Positions 1 through 8,668 of a stretch of 64,000 bases of DNA are shown here, piece by piece. Source of the DNA: Endobacterium cereale. Lineage in GTDB: Bacteria; Pseudomonadota; Alphaproteobacteria; Rhizobiales; Rhizobiaceae. Made by a program: the position numbers and the translations under genes. Below the pieces are notes generated by a model. That model saw nothing but the letters and a program-made list of their open reading frames with translations. It had not been told where the DNA came from and searched no databases. Where the stretch lies: positions 124,001 through 188,000 of the forward strand of contig NZ_WIXI01000041.1 of the NCBI RefSeq assembly GCF_009617585.1. Reading direction: 5' to 3'. Every line of letters starts with the position of its first letter. The stretch's first letter is position 1.

Positions 1-365
1 TGGCCCTCGAAAAAGCCAAGGCATCGGATCTGAAAGATGCGGCAAAGATGATCATCGCCGACCATAAAAAGGCGGGTGACAAGCTCAAGGCAGTGCTCAA
101 GGGAAAAGCCGTTGACCTTGCCGAGCCTGTGGTCTTGGCGCCGAAGCATCAAAAGATGTTGGATCAGCTTCAGACAGCCAGCGGCAAGGACTTTGATACC
201 CTTTACCTTGATATGCAGGCCCAGGCACACATGGAGGCGATCAGCATTTTCCGGACCTATGCTGGAACTGGCGATGACCAATCGGTCGTCGGTTTCGCAA
301 AGGAAACCTTGCCCAGCCTCGAAACGCACATGGCCCATGTCAAAATGCTGATCGCGGCGCGCTAA
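1..365 (+). CDS. DUF4142 family protein, 5' end outside window
   Basis: The reading frame is open from the first bases, so only the C-terminal part (about 120 residues) is present. The helical, ferritin-like pattern with HQKMLDQLQTASGKDFD, a spaced 'QAQAHMEAISIF' helix and a terminal 'TLPSLETHMAHVKML' matches DUF4142 proteins, which are usually exported or periplasmic and of unknown function. Any signal peptide lies outside the window. The family is common in rhizobial stress regions, in line with the rest of this window. The family call is by recognition; no function is claimed. Confidence 0.8.
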   Translation, partial: ALEKAKASDLKDAAKMIIADHKKAGDKLKAVLKGKAVDLAEPVVLAPKHQKMLDQLQTASGKDFDTLYLDMQAQAHMEAISIFRTYAGTGDDQSVVGFAKETLPSLETHMAHVKMLIAAR

Positions 366-389
366 GCCTCATTGAATGCGGAGGACAAG

Positions 390-671
390 TTGAATACGGC
401 GAACCTGCAGCTTGACGGTCTGGTGATGGCAGTTGCCGAGCTTACCAACATGGCTGTCGACAAGGGGCTGTTCACACATCAGGAGGTCACTGTTGCTTTA
501 ACTCGTGCGGAAGATGGCGTCCAAATAGCCGAGCCGTCGAACCTCTCCGATGCGAACCAGGCGGCCAAGCTGTTTCCGATAAGGGTGCTGCATCTGGCCA
601 ATCAGGCTGCCCAGCGGAAGGAGAGATTCACATTCACGGATTACGCCGAGCTGGTCGGGAAACTCACCTGA
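390..671 (+). CDS. small hypothetical protein
   Basis: A 93-residue protein starting at TTG 390, chosen because GGAGG at 380-384 sits five bases upstream; an earlier in-frame TTG at 372 has no such site. It is predicted soluble and mostly helical, with no signal peptide or membrane span. It follows the DUF4142 gene by 24 bases on the same strand, so co-transcription is possible. No family recognised. Confidence 0.6.
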   Translation: MNTANLQLDGLVMAVAELTNMAVDKGLFTHQEVTVALTRAEDGVQIAEPSNLSDANQAAKLFPIRVLHLANQAAQRKERFTFTDYAELVGKLT

Positions 672-894
672 TTGCTTCAGGAGCGCGACAATTAGATCGG
701 CTGGCGTCCTCGATCCGCCAGCCGAAAAGCCAGGCTTCGGATTTCAAACCTATGTCGGACTGCCGGTCCACAGTCAGGGTTGTCCGCAAAACGGGACACT
801 CCCGCTGATCTATGCCCAAGGTCCGGGCAGCCATACCGCGCCTCTGCCATTCCAAAAGCGCGTCAAGATCGCAACTCTCGACAGATCTAGCCAT
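664..894 (-). CDS. small hypothetical protein
   Basis: 76 residues, starting at ATG 894 behind a very strong ribosome binding site (GGAGGAGG, 6 bases upstream on the minus strand). It is convergent with the preceding gene and overlaps its 3' end by 8 bases. The protein is basic, has several cysteines and no membrane span. The ribosome binding site is the main reason for accepting it over an antisense artefact. Function unknown. Confidence 0.55.
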   Translation of the reverse strand: MARSVESCDLDALLEWQRRGMAARTLGIDQRECPVLRTTLTVDRQSDIGLKSEAWLFGWRIEDASRSNCRAPEAIR

Positions 895-1083
895 TTACGT
901 CCTCCTCCAGGTAATCTGCCGGAACATATCACGGCTTCGTTGGGCGCCAAAGCATGATCAAGTGTTGATTGCCTGCAATACCCTGTTTAATCACCTTAGT
1001 GCGCGCCCGCGTACGCTGACGATCTTTACGACAAATCCCCGCTTCGGTCGGCAGCGTTGGATTTCTTTGGAGTTTCAAGACGA

Positions 1084-4000
1084 ATGAATACATCTGCCGG
1101 CGCTGACACAGCTTGGGTCGTGGATATGCTTGGCCGATTGCCGACAGTAAACCTCGACGAATTCGAGCACTGGCCGGCAGATCTGCAAACGACGTTTCGC
1201 ACCATGAGGGCATCGCCTCACCAGATCGTTCTGTTCTGGGGACCGGAATATCTGGCGCTCTATAACGAAGCTTATGCCCCGACGATTGGTTTGAAACATC
1301 CAGACGCGTTCGGTCGCCCAGCGGCCGATTATTGGAGCGAGCTATGGGACGACCTGAAACCCCTTCTTGAACAGGTGCGAGAAGGAGGCCAGCCTGTCTA
1401 TCTCAAAGACCGCCCGTTTTACATCGAAAGGCACGGCCATCCCGAAACCGTAACCTTCGATATTGCCTATTCAGCAGTCCCGAAGTCTGACGGGTCGGTC
1501 GGGGGCGTTCTCTGCATCGTTAGCGAGACGACCGAGCGCACTCAGGGGGAACAACGGCTTAAGGAAAGTGAAGCGCGGTTCCGCAATATGGCCGACCATG
1601 CGCCTGTCATGATGTGGGTCGTCGATGAGACAGGGGCCTGCACATATCTCAATACAAAGTGGTACGAGTTCACAGGTCAAAGCCAGGAAGAGGCTCAAGG
1701 CTTTGGCTGGCTAGACGTTACACATCCTGACGATAAAGAGGCGGCGACCAAAACATTCCTGGAGGCGCTTGCCCGTCGTCAGGGCTTTCGTCTCGAGTAT
1801 CGGTTAAGACGCCACGACGGGACCTATCGATGGGCGATCGACGCAGCTGAGCCTCGTTTTTCGCCTGAAGGTATCTTCCTTGGATATATCGGCTCGGTCA
1901 TCGACATCGATGAGCGCCATGAGATGGAGCGGAAGCTATGGGAGAGTGAGAACGGCCTGCGGGCGTTGACAAATTCGATTGACCAGATGGTTTGGTCAAC
2001 CCGTCCAGACGGATTCCACGACTTCTATAATGAGCGTTGGTACGATTTCACCGGCGTTGAGCGTGGCTCGACCGATGGTGCTGGTTGGAACGACATATTC
2101 CACCCGGACGACCGCGATCGTGCTTGGTCGATCTGGAGGGTCTGTCTGGAGAGCGGTCAGCCCTATCACATCGAATATCGCCTGCGTCATCATTCAGGGC
2201 GCTATCGCTGGGTGATTGGTCGGGCCAATCCTATTCTGGATGCCACGGGCAAGATTTTGCGCTGGTATGGAACATGTACCGACGTTCATGAGCTGAAAAC
2301 CGCGGAAATGCAACGAACCGCGATCATCGCCTTCGACGAGCAAGTCGCCGATCTGCGTCACCCAAGCGATATCGTGAAGACGGCCGTTCGGACGATCGGC
2401 AGCCTGTTAAAGGTCAGCCGAGCAGGATACGGCACGATCGATGAGACCCGAGAAACCGTTCTGATAGACCATGACTGGACGGCCGGCGGCGTCAGCTCTT
2501 TGAGTGGTCTGAGGCGGTTTCGCGACTATGGCATGTTCGTGGAGGACCTCAAGAGAGGCGATACGGTCGTCATTCGAGATGCTTTCATCGATCCGAGAAC
2601 GACCGACCGCGCTGTGGCATTGGAGGGCATTTCCGCGCGATCAAGCATCAACATTCCCTTGCGAGAACTGGACGGGCTGGTAGCCGTCCTGTTCGTCAAC
2701 AATTCAGCTCCGACGGACTGGAGCGATGACGAGCTCACCTTCCTGAAAGATATGTCTGTTCGACTCCGCAATGCCGTGGAGCGTCGACGCGCCGAAAACG
2801 ACCTACTTCTCCTGACCGAAACTCTCGAACAGAAAGTCATCCAACGGACCGAGGAACTGCGCTCCTCGGAAGAGCGTCTCCGCCAAAGCCAGAAGCTTGA
2901 AACCATTGGCAAGCTGACGGGTGGCGTCGCCCATGACTTCAACAACTTGCTTCAGGTCGTGGCAGGAAACCTTCAGCTCCTGCAAAAGGACCTTGTTGGA
3001 AATGAAAAGGCCGAACGGCGTCTCACCAATGCGATGGCCGGAGTGAGCCGCGGCGCCAAACTCGCCAATCAATTGCTTGCTTTTGGTCGACGCCAAGCAC
3101 TCGATCCAAAGGTGATCAATGTAGGCCGTTTCCTTCGCGACATGGATGACATGCTAAGAAGATCGATCGGTGAAGCTGTCGAGATTGAAACCATTATCGG
3201 AGGAGGGCTTTGGAACTGCTTGGCCGATCCTGCCCAAGTCGAAAATGCAGTCCTTAATCTCGCGATCAACGCGCGCGATGCGATGGAAGGGCAAGGCAAG
3301 CTGACCATCGAGGTTTGCAATGCCTTCCTCGATCAGGACTATGCAGACAAGCATGATGAAGTCGACACCGGCCAATATGTCATGATCTCGGTGACGGATA
3401 CCGGCGCGGGCATTCCGGCGGAGATGCTCGATCAGGTTTTCGAGCCGTTCTTTTCGACGAAACCGGAAGGCAAGGGCACCGGCCTTGGCCTTTCCATGGT
3501 ATTCGGTTTTGTCAAACAATCCGGCGGGCACGTCAAAATCTATTCCGAAGTCCGGCACGGCACGACCGTTCGAATGTATCTTCCTCGCGCCCACGCCACC
3601 GAGGACAGAGAGATAGCAATTGCGTCCGGACCAATCATCGGTGGCACGGAGACGATCCTGGTCGCCGAGGACGACGATGAAGTGCGCAACACGGTTGTCG
3701 AGACGTTGACCGACTTGGGTTACACGGTTCTGAAGGCACCAAATCCCGACGCTGCGCTCGTAATCGTCGAGGCAGGAATACCCATTGATCTCCTGTTTAC
3801 CGATGTCGTTATGCCCGGCACCATGAAAAGCACAGAGCTTGCAAAGCGGGCCAAGGAACGACAGCCTGATATCGCCGTTCTCTACACTTCGGGCTATACC
3901 GAAAATTCGATCGTTCACGGCGGCAGGCTTGACGCCGGGGTCGAGCTGCTCTCGAAGCCCTACACCCGCGAAGCGCTTGCGAGAAAGGTGCGGCACGTCA

Positions 4001-4104
4001 TGGCCAACCGTGCACAACGCGTGCTGGTCCGTTCGCAAAAGGGCATCGTCAACTTAACGGAATGTGGAATTCGCTGTGCGATGACAAGGCATGACAGACC
4101 GTGA
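1084..4104 (+). CDS. PAS/GAF hybrid histidine kinase, 3' end interrupted by an IS
   Basis: Sensor kinase of about 1006 residues as it now stands. No membrane span is obvious, so it is probably cytoplasmic. Order: PAS-like N-terminus (about 30-150), two PAS_3-type domains (about 165-285 and 290-410, each with HPDD and Y-R-W motifs), GAF (about 420-570), coiled coil, dimerisation domain with phospho-acceptor His617 (GGVAHDFNNLL), ATPase domain (DTGAGIP, KGTGLGLS) and a receiver domain (LLFTDVVMPG) near 860-980. Start 1084 (ATG) is preferred to TTG 1057 because of GGAG at 1069. After residue 986 the frame runs into an IS6 element and gains about 20 foreign residues; the original second receiver lies at 4854-5243. 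It is still likely to make a kinase with one receiver. Confidence 0.88.
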   Translation: MNTSAGADTAWVVDMLGRLPTVNLDEFEHWPADLQTTFRTMRASPHQIVLFWGPEYLALYNEAYAPTIGLKHPDAFGRPAADYWSELWDDLKPLLEQVREGGQPVYLKDRPFYIERHGHPETVTFDIAYSAVPKSDGSVGGVLCIVSETTERTQGEQRLKESEARFRNMADHAPVMMWVVDETGACTYLNTKWYEFTGQSQEEAQGFGWLDVTHPDDKEAATKTFLEALARRQGFRLEYRLRRHDGTYRWAIDAAEPRFSPEGIFLGYIGSVIDIDERHEMERKLWESENGLRALTNSIDQMVWSTRPDGFHDFYNERWYDFTGVERGSTDGAGWNDIFHPDDRDRAWSIWRVCLESGQPYHIEYRLRHHSGRYRWVIGRANPILDATGKILRWYGTCTDVHELKTAEMQRTAIIAFDEQVADLRHPSDIVKTAVRTIGSLLKVSRAGYGTIDETRETVLIDHDWTAGGVSSLSGLRRFRDYGMFVEDLKRGDTVVIRDAFIDPRTTDRAVALEGISARSSINIPLRELDGLVAVLFVNNSAPTDWSDDELTFLKDMSVRLRNAVERRRAENDLLLLTETLEQKVIQRTEELRSSEERLRQSQKLETIGKLTGGVAHDFNNLLQVVAGNLQLLQKDLVGNEKAERRLTNAMAGVSRGAKLANQLLAFGRRQALDPKVINVGRFLRDMDDMLRRSIGEAVEIETIIGGGLWNCLADPAQVENAVLNLAINARDAMEGQGKLTIEVCNAFLDQDYADKHDEVDTGQYVMISVTDTGAGIPAEMLDQVFEPFFSTKPEGKGTGLGLSMVFGFVKQSGGHVKIYSEVRHGTTVRMYLPRAHATEDREIAIASGPIIGGTETILVAEDDDEVRNTVVETLTDLGYTVLKAPNPDAALVIVEAGIPIDLLFTDVVMPGTMKSTELAKRAKERQPDIAVLYTSGYTENSIVHGGRLDAGVELLSKPYTREALARKVRHVMANRAQRVLVRSQKGIVNLTECGIRCAMTRHDRP
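4034..4041. repeat. target site duplication, left copy
   Basis: CGCAAAAG lies directly before the left inverted repeat of the IS6-family element and is repeated exactly at 4846-4853. Eight bases is the usual IS6-family duplication length. Confidence 0.9.
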
Positions 4105-4845
4105 TCCATTATATCGCCGCCATCGCTTTCCCCCTGAAATCATTTCCCACGCCGTGTGGCTCTCCGGTTCCCTCTGAGCCTGCGAATGGTGGAGGACTTG
4201 CTGGCTGCTCGAGGGGTCGTCGTCTCGCATCAAACGGTCCGGCTTTGGGCGGAGAAATTCGGACGTGCCTTCGCCAACGAGATCCGCAGCCGTTCATCCG
4301 GTCGGCTCGGCGACAAGTGGCATCTCGATGAGGCCGTCGTTTCGATCCGTGGCAAGAAGCACTGGCTCTGGCGCGCTGTGGATCAGGACGGCTTCGTCCT
4401 GGAGGTTCTGGTGCAAAGCCGCCGAAACGCCAATGCGGCCAAGCGCCTGATGCGCAAGCTCTTGAAGGGCCAGGGACGATCGCCGCGGGTGATGATCACC
4501 GATAAGCTTCGTTCCTACGACGCCGCAAAGCGGGAGATCATGCCCGGTGTCGAGCATCGCTCCCACAAGGGCTTGAACAATCGGGCGGAGAATTCCCATC
4601 AGCCGATCCGGCGGCGAGAGCGGATCATGAAACGCTTCAAGACGAGCCGACATCTACAACGCTTCGTCTCCATCCATGACCCGATTGCCAACCTGTTTTA
4701 CATCCCCCGCCACGACATCTCCTCCAGCCATCATCGCGAATTGCGTTCAGCGGCGATGAACCTGTGGGCGAAAATCGCCCGGGCGTGACCGACAAACCCG
4801 GCCGGCGTCATGGTATGGCCTCATTGCCGTTAAGTTTACGATGCC
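4042..4845 (+). mobile_element. IS6-family insertion sequence, 804 bp
   Basis: Terminal inverted repeats GGCATCGTCAACTTAACGG (left) and GGCATCGTAAACTTAACGG (right, read inward) differ at one of 19 positions. The element is flanked by 8-bp direct repeats CGCAAAAG. Length, duplication size and the DDE transposase inside fit the IS6 family. It is inserted in the hybrid kinase gene. The intact target duplication indicates a single insertion without later rearrangement at this site. Confidence 0.93.
4091..4788 (+). pseudogene. IS6-family transposase, frameshifted near the N-terminus
   Basis: The N-terminus reads MTDRDPLYRRHRFPPEIISH from ATG 4091 and then hits a stop near 4177. The rest (RFPLSLRMVEDLLAARGVV onward) continues in the neighbouring frame from about 4165 to 4788. 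Family members read 'HAVWLYFRFPLSLRM' here, so about four bases appear to be missing near 4163. The catalytic DDE residues are present (KWHLDEAVV, MITDKLRSY, RAENSHQ), with the family's N-terminal helix-turn-helix. A GTG at 4156 could start a truncated product lacking the first 20 or so residues. Probably inactive in cis; the missing bases are inferred from family memory. Confidence 0.85.
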
Positions 4846-4853
4846 CGCAAAAG
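4846..4853. repeat. target site duplication, right copy
   Basis: CGCAAAAG, identical to 4034-4041, directly after the right inverted repeat of the IS6-family element. Confidence 0.9.
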
Positions 4854-5243
4854 AGCTTGCCCGTCGAGATTCCCCCGCATTCATCACAGGCTCTCAACGT
4901 CTTGCTGGCGGAGGATGACGGACTTATTCGCGCGAATACGGCAGAAACGTTGCGTGACCTTGGTCATTCGGTAACGGAAGCAGCATCCGGTCAGGAGGCA
5001 ATCACGCTTGCGCAGGATAGCTTTGATCTTCTGGTGACGGATATCGGATTGCCGGATATTTCGGGACAACAACTGGTCGAAGAGCTTCGCACGGCGGGGC
5101 GGGTGTTTGAGGTAATCCTGGCGAGCGGCCACGCGCGAGGGACGGTTGATATTCCTGACGGCGCCCAGCTGATCACCAAACCCTATTCGCCAGAAGATCT
5201 ATCGCGGGTAATCAGCGAACTGTTTGTGCATCGTTCGCGATAA
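4854..5243 (+). pseudogene. second receiver domain of the split hybrid kinase
   Basis: About 129 codons encoding a response-regulator receiver: acidic pocket (LLAEDDGLI), phospho-acceptor Asp in FDLLVTDIGLPD, and the conserved Lys in LITKPYSPEDL. Removing the IS and one target copy joins codon AAG at 4039 in frame to AGC at 4854, so this was the C-terminus of the upstream kinase (about 1115 residues in all). It may still be made as an orphan receiver from starts inside the IS (ATG 4815 or GTG 4764), but no good ribosome binding site was seen. It follows the kinase's first receiver after a short linker rich in Pro and Ser. Confidence 0.85.
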
Positions 5244-5249
5244 GGAAAA

Positions 5250-5269
5250 GGCCCGGCTGGCAGCGGGCC
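5250..5269 (+). terminator. hairpin after the kinase/receiver gene
   Basis: GGCCCG-8 nt-CGGGCC, seven bases after the receiver stop codon and preceded by an A-rich stretch. The following sequence (AATTCTTG) is only weakly T-rich. A rho-independent terminator is plausible. Confidence 0.5.
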
Positions 5270-5278
5270 AATTCTTGA

Positions 5279-5428
5279 TCAATGGCTGTTTCTTGTGGCT
5301 TTGTTCGCCGGCATCAAGTGCTGTTCGTGCGTACCACCCTGACCGGCCATGACAAAACCCTTGCAGTCGACTTTGGAGACGCTTGTCTGCAGGTCGTCCA
5401 ATAGCTGGAGCGTGTGTCGTACATTCAA
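5279..5428 (-). CDS. possible small protein in an otherwise empty stretch
   Basis: In the 500 bases between 5244 and 5741 the most protein-like frame is this 49-codon minus-strand ORF from TTG 5428. It contains an amphipathic helix (RHTLQLLDDLQTSVSKVDCK) and a basic, polar tail. The start is weak (CGGGA close upstream) and a longer overlapping frame in this region (5199-5621) competes with it. No family recognised. Nothing else is supported in 5270-5741. Confidence 0.25.
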   Translation of the reverse strand: MNVRHTLQLLDDLQTSVSKVDCKGFVMAGQGGTHEQHLMPANKATRNSH

Positions 5429-5741
5429 AGATCCCGAAATGGATTTGTCCCGTGCCGGTGTCTAGCGAGGTGTGGGACAGGACATTCGCGTTAGCGGCAG
5501 CGCGTTTCGGGTTGTCGTCGGTTCCTCTGGCCACATCGGCGCTCTCCCGAAAAGAGCGGTAAGCAGATCGTTCGGTTTGGAGACGTTTTTCTAGGAGCAG
5601 ACCCCGGAATGGCAGAACCAATTTCAGGGTCTTGCGTCAGCTTTTCACCACAACCGGAAGAGCCAGATCGGGCCGCTTCAAACGGTGCATCTTTTTGCAG
5701 AGTCGCGAGTTGACCGTGTGTTGCACCCAGAGGAGATAGCC

Positions 5742-5921
5742 ATGAGCAAACGTGAACTCATCGATACAGGGACGGACAAGCGCTACATCCGCCGTGACGA
5801 GCAGGGTCAGTTCAAGGAGTCTGTCGACGTCAGCCGATCCCTGTCTGCCGACAAGCGTCATGAGGCCCAGCACAAAGCGAAGCCGGGCGAAGGCGACAAG
5901 GGCGACCACAAGCGCAAGTGA
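5742..5921 (+). CDS. small charged hypothetical protein
   Basis: 59 residues from ATG 5742 with AGAGGAG upstream. Very hydrophilic, ending in a Lys/His/Gly/Asp-rich tail (KPGEGDKGDHKRK), so probably disordered. It overlaps the exonuclease III gene by four bases (GTGA), which implies translational coupling. Similar short charged proteins precede DNA-repair genes in rhizobia (recollection, not a search). Function unknown. Confidence 0.7.
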   Translation: MSKRELIDTGTDKRYIRRDEQGQFKESVDVSRSLSADKRHEAQHKAKPGEGDKGDHKRK

Positions 5922-6715
5922 AGATCGCCACCTATAACGTCAACGGCGTGAACGGTCGCCTCAAAGTGCTGCTGAGATGGCTGGAGGAAGCGCGGCCAGA
6001 TGTCGTCGCGCTTCAGGAATTGAAGGGTCCCGATGCCCGGTTCCCAGTCCAGGAAATCGAAAGGGCCGGATACGGTGCCGTCTGGCACGGCCAGAAATCC
6101 TGGAACGGCGTGGCAATACTCGCGCGCGATCAGGAGCCACTTCTGACGCGCAAAGGGCTCCCCGGCGAGCCAAAGGATGAGCAAAGCCGTTACATCGAAG
6201 CGATCGTTGATGGCATCGTCATCGGAGGGCTGTATCTGCCAAACGGAAATCCCTATCCCGGCCCCAAGTTCGACTACAAACTGCGATGGCTACAGCGTCT
6301 GCAGGACTATGCGGCGGAACTCCTCGAACTCGATGTGCCCGTGATACTTGCTGGCGACTTCAACGTCATCCCGACCGAACTCGATGTATACAAGCCAGAA
6401 CGCTGGCGGAATGATGCGCTCTTTCGGGCCGAGGTGCGCGAATCCTACCGAAAGCTGGTGGGGCAGGGGTGGGCTGACGCCGTTCGAGAGCTTCATCCAG
6501 GTGAACGCATTTACACGTTCTGGGACTATTTCCGAAATGCATACGGCCGCGATGCTGGTCTCAGGCTCGACCACCTCCTACTTAGTCCCGGCCTCGCCAA
6601 ACGACTTACCAAGGCGGAGGTCGACAAGCGTGTCCGGGGCTGGGAGCACACGAGCGACCATGCCCCTGTGTGGATCGAACTTTCTGAGAGCGCAATCAAA
6701 CGGAGAGATGACTAA
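5918..6715 (+). CDS. xth: exodeoxyribonuclease III / AP endonuclease family
   Basis: 265 residues, the usual length for ExoIII-type AP endonucleases, which cut at abasic sites and trim 3' ends. Visible motifs: N-terminal KIATYNVNGVNGRL, metal-binding Glu in VALQELKG, NGNPYPGPKFDYK, the catalytic GDFNVIPTELD, W-D-Y-F-R, and the C-terminal DHAPVW with the active-site His. GTG 5918 overlaps the stop of the upstream small gene. In this window it sits beside LigD and Ku, so a role in cleaning ends before end-joining is a reasonable inference. Rhizobia often carry several xth paralogues; the symbol denotes the family. Confidence 0.92.
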   Translation: MKIATYNVNGVNGRLKVLLRWLEEARPDVVALQELKGPDARFPVQEIERAGYGAVWHGQKSWNGVAILARDQEPLLTRKGLPGEPKDEQSRYIEAIVDGIVIGGLYLPNGNPYPGPKFDYKLRWLQRLQDYAAELLELDVPVILAGDFNVIPTELDVYKPERWRNDALFRAEVRESYRKLVGQGWADAVRELHPGERIYTFWDYFRNAYGRDAGLRLDHLLLSPGLAKRLTKAEVDKRVRGWEHTSDHAPVWIELSESAIKRRDD

Positions 6716-6842
6716 CCAATGGCAAGCTGCAGTTAATGAGAGGGACAATTTGGTAGACAAATTCCTCGACAAAGGCGCGCACATGAGGAGGTACTTAGGG
6801 CGATACGCTAGGAGATGCGCAGAAGGTTCGAATGCAGCCACG

Positions 6843-6867
6843 GGAACCGAATACATGTTTCCAGGTT
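6843..6867 (+). promoter_or_regulatory. possible EcfG-type promoter
   Basis: GGAAC at 6843-6847 and TT at 6866, spacing 18, matches the GGAAC-N18/19-TT pattern of alphaproteobacterial general-stress promoters. The next good start codon (7013) is about 145 bases away, so this match is less secure than the others in the window. Confidence 0.35.
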
Positions 6868-6901
6868 TAGCCACATGAGGTCACCGGTACCAATCGAGCG
6901 T

Positions 6902-6989
6902 GACGGAGACGGTAAACGCTGTGGTTTTCACGATGTCTCGCTGCGGGCAATAAAATGCCAAGCGAGCACCTTTATCTGTCCGCGGCGAC
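6902..6989 (+). repeat. coding-like remnant shared with 17773-17858
   Basis: About 88 bases that align over their whole length with the minus strand of 17773-17858. Read with one frame change, both encode a related peptide: DGKRCGFHDVS...SEHLYLSAATF here, DGERIGFSDFS...GEHLYLSAAIF there. This suggests degraded copies of the 3' end of one unidentified gene family. The frame here is broken by one extra base near 6945. Confidence 0.5.
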
Positions 6990-7012
6990 CTTTCATGTCA
7001 CAGGGGATTGTT

Positions 7013-7252
7013 ATGATTGATCCGCCGGTCATTGGTTCCGGGCAACTGGGCCGCAAGGATGAGGCAGAACAGATTGCCGACTACGCTGTCCAGTCGCTTG
7101 TGGAGGAGGCACATTTGGCCGGATGGCAGCGAAGCGAGTTTTTGGCTGCCATCCTCGAGTCTGCCAGCGCAAGGCTCTCGGCGATCGCTGTGGGGAACGA
7201 GCCCGAGTTACCACGCCCCGCCAACGATTGGCCTTCCGATCCGAGTAGGTGA
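7013..7252 (+). CDS. small hypothetical protein
   Basis: 79 residues starting MIDPPVIGSGQLG; ATG 7013 is preferred because of AGGGG just upstream, and an earlier in-frame ATG at 6995 is possible. It has a helical middle (AEQIADYAVQSLVEEAHLAG) and a Pro-rich C-terminus, with no membrane span. It follows a possible EcfG-type promoter at 6843. The 6716-7012 stretch holds no other gene. No family recognised. Confidence 0.6.
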   Translation: MIDPPVIGSGQLGRKDEAEQIADYAVQSLVEEAHLAGWQRSEFLAAILESASARLSAIAVGNEPELPRPANDWPSDPSR

Positions 7253-7376
7253 CTTATTGTGGCCAATCACAGGCGACGCGATCGCCGAAACATGCTGGCA
7301 GCTACCTTATCCGCTGCGAAATAAAGGCTTTGAATGCGGTATAGCGCTAAACCAGGCGAGATCAATCTCTTCGAAA

Positions 7377-8024
7377 ATGAATAAGTCGGACACGAAACCG
7401 CTCCTGACCTACGCGGCTATTTTATCGCCCACAGGGACATCAAAGCTGGCGAGAAAATCCCAATCGCGCTATGGGCATGAGCCATCAACCTGGTCCGTCT
7501 GTGGCGGAGCCCTAAATGTTACGACAGACCCGGGGACGGATTTCTGGCGCGAAACACATTACGGCTTCATCCGCGATAGTGGTCACTTTCTGGGAGTTTC
7601 TGCTAGCGATGGATTTACCGTGCAAATTCGGGTGAGGGGTGAGTTTCGCAATCTCTACGACCAAGCTGGGCTTATGGTGCGGGCCGACGATCGCCACTGG
7701 GTTAAAGCGGGTGTTGAGTTCACTGACGGCCAGGCTTATTTCAGTGCTGTTGTAACCAATGAAAAATCGGATTGGTCACTAGGTCAGGCTATTGCCACCA
7801 GTGACTTTTTTGTTCGGATTACGCTCGCCAAAGAGTCGATTAGAGTTCAGACTTCTACTGATGGGAAATCTTGGCCACTTTTGCGTCTTGCGCCATTTCC
7901 CACATCAGAAGCCTGCATGGTCGGCCCCATGACGTGCTCTCCGGAGGGCGGTCATCTGGTGGTGCAGTTTTCTGAATTTTCGATAACACCCGCAAAAACG
8001 ACGGGTCTCCATGATTTAAGCTGA
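7377..8024 (+). CDS. DUF1349 domain protein (concanavalin-like fold)
   Basis: 215 residues. The pattern WSVCGGALNVTTDPGTDFW, YGFIRDSGHF, YDQAGLMVRADDRHWVKAG and DWS is that of DUF1349, a lectin/glucanase-like beta-sandwich family called 'regulation of enolase protein 1-like'. No signal peptide is visible, so probably cytoplasmic. ATG 7377 is the first Met before the domain, but no clear ribosome binding site was seen. About 30 N-terminal residues precede the usual domain start. Convergent with the next gene. Biochemical role unknown. Confidence 0.85.
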   Translation: MNKSDTKPLLTYAAILSPTGTSKLARKSQSRYGHEPSTWSVCGGALNVTTDPGTDFWRETHYGFIRDSGHFLGVSASDGFTVQIRVRGEFRNLYDQAGLMVRADDRHWVKAGVEFTDGQAYFSAVVTNEKSDWSLGQAIATSDFFVRITLAKESIRVQTSTDGKSWPLLRLAPFPTSEACMVGPMTCSPEGGHLVVQFSEFSITPAKTTGLHDLS

Positions 8025-8038
8025 ACTCCTTGAACCAC

Positions 8039-8611
8039 CTACAATCCTGCAAAGCCGAAGTCAGCTGTAGGCGATACTATCGGCAGTGCACTGATGAACC
8101 GCCGATTTCTACACCATTTCAGAGACGGCGCATCCGAGGTGATACCGGTTATGTGCTTCCGTTGCGCAACATCGCTTAGTCCCATGAATGCAATGTCAGT
8201 AACCGCCATCACTTTCCGGCCACCCATTTCTGTGGTCCTCGCTTCGATCCCGAACCTCACGACCTCTGCATCGATGCAGCCTCTCGTCTCAACTTCCTCC
8301 AGGATGTCTGTGGTGACCGAGCGCTTACCCGAGTATGTCGAAATGCACGCGTTGGTGTGAAGGCCGAGCGCGATCGAAACACACTCATCGTATGGGATGT
8401 TGGAAGCTTGACCGTCAACTCGATCGTAAACATGACCGACGCCGGAGCCCACACCGCTTCGTATCATGCCGAAAAAATGGTACCAGTCAGTTCGACTGAG
8501 ATACTCGAGCTTCCAAACGACTTGGCTGTAATGCTCCGGCTTTGCCAGTACCGCGGAAAGTTCTTGCACTGTTTCTTGAAAATCGTCGCGGTTACAAAAT
8601 TCCATCGTCAT
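8039..8611 (-). CDS. hypothetical protein
   Basis: 190 residues from ATG 8611 (ATG 8605 also possible). It contains a polar N-terminal helix, a middle with WYHFFGMIRSGVGSGVGHVYD, and a C-terminal basic segment. No signal peptide, membrane span or known motif was recognised. Convergent with the DUF1349 gene, 14 bases apart. Accepted on length and lack of a competing frame; the upstream ribosome binding site is weak. Confidence 0.45.
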   Translation of the reverse strand: MTMEFCNRDDFQETVQELSAVLAKPEHYSQVVWKLEYLSRTDWYHFFGMIRSGVGSGVGHVYDRVDGQASNIPYDECVSIALGLHTNACISTYSGKRSVTTDILEEVETRGCIDAEVVRFGIEARTTEMGGRKVMAVTDIAFMGLSDVAQRKHITGITSDAPSLKWCRNRRFISALPIVSPTADFGFAGL

Positions 8612-8668
8612 CTTGGATCCGAGCTGCTTGTGTCAAGTCTGGCAAATTCTTACAGCAAGCGAATTGGT

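Noticed and set aside
3154..4038. Long minus-strand ORF of 294 codons
   Set aside because: Antisense to the ATPase and receiver domains of the hybrid kinase, whose motifs are unmistakable; no start signal.
5199..5621. Minus-strand ORF of 140 codons
   Set aside because: Composition is not protein-like, it has no start signal and it runs into the receiver gene in antisense.
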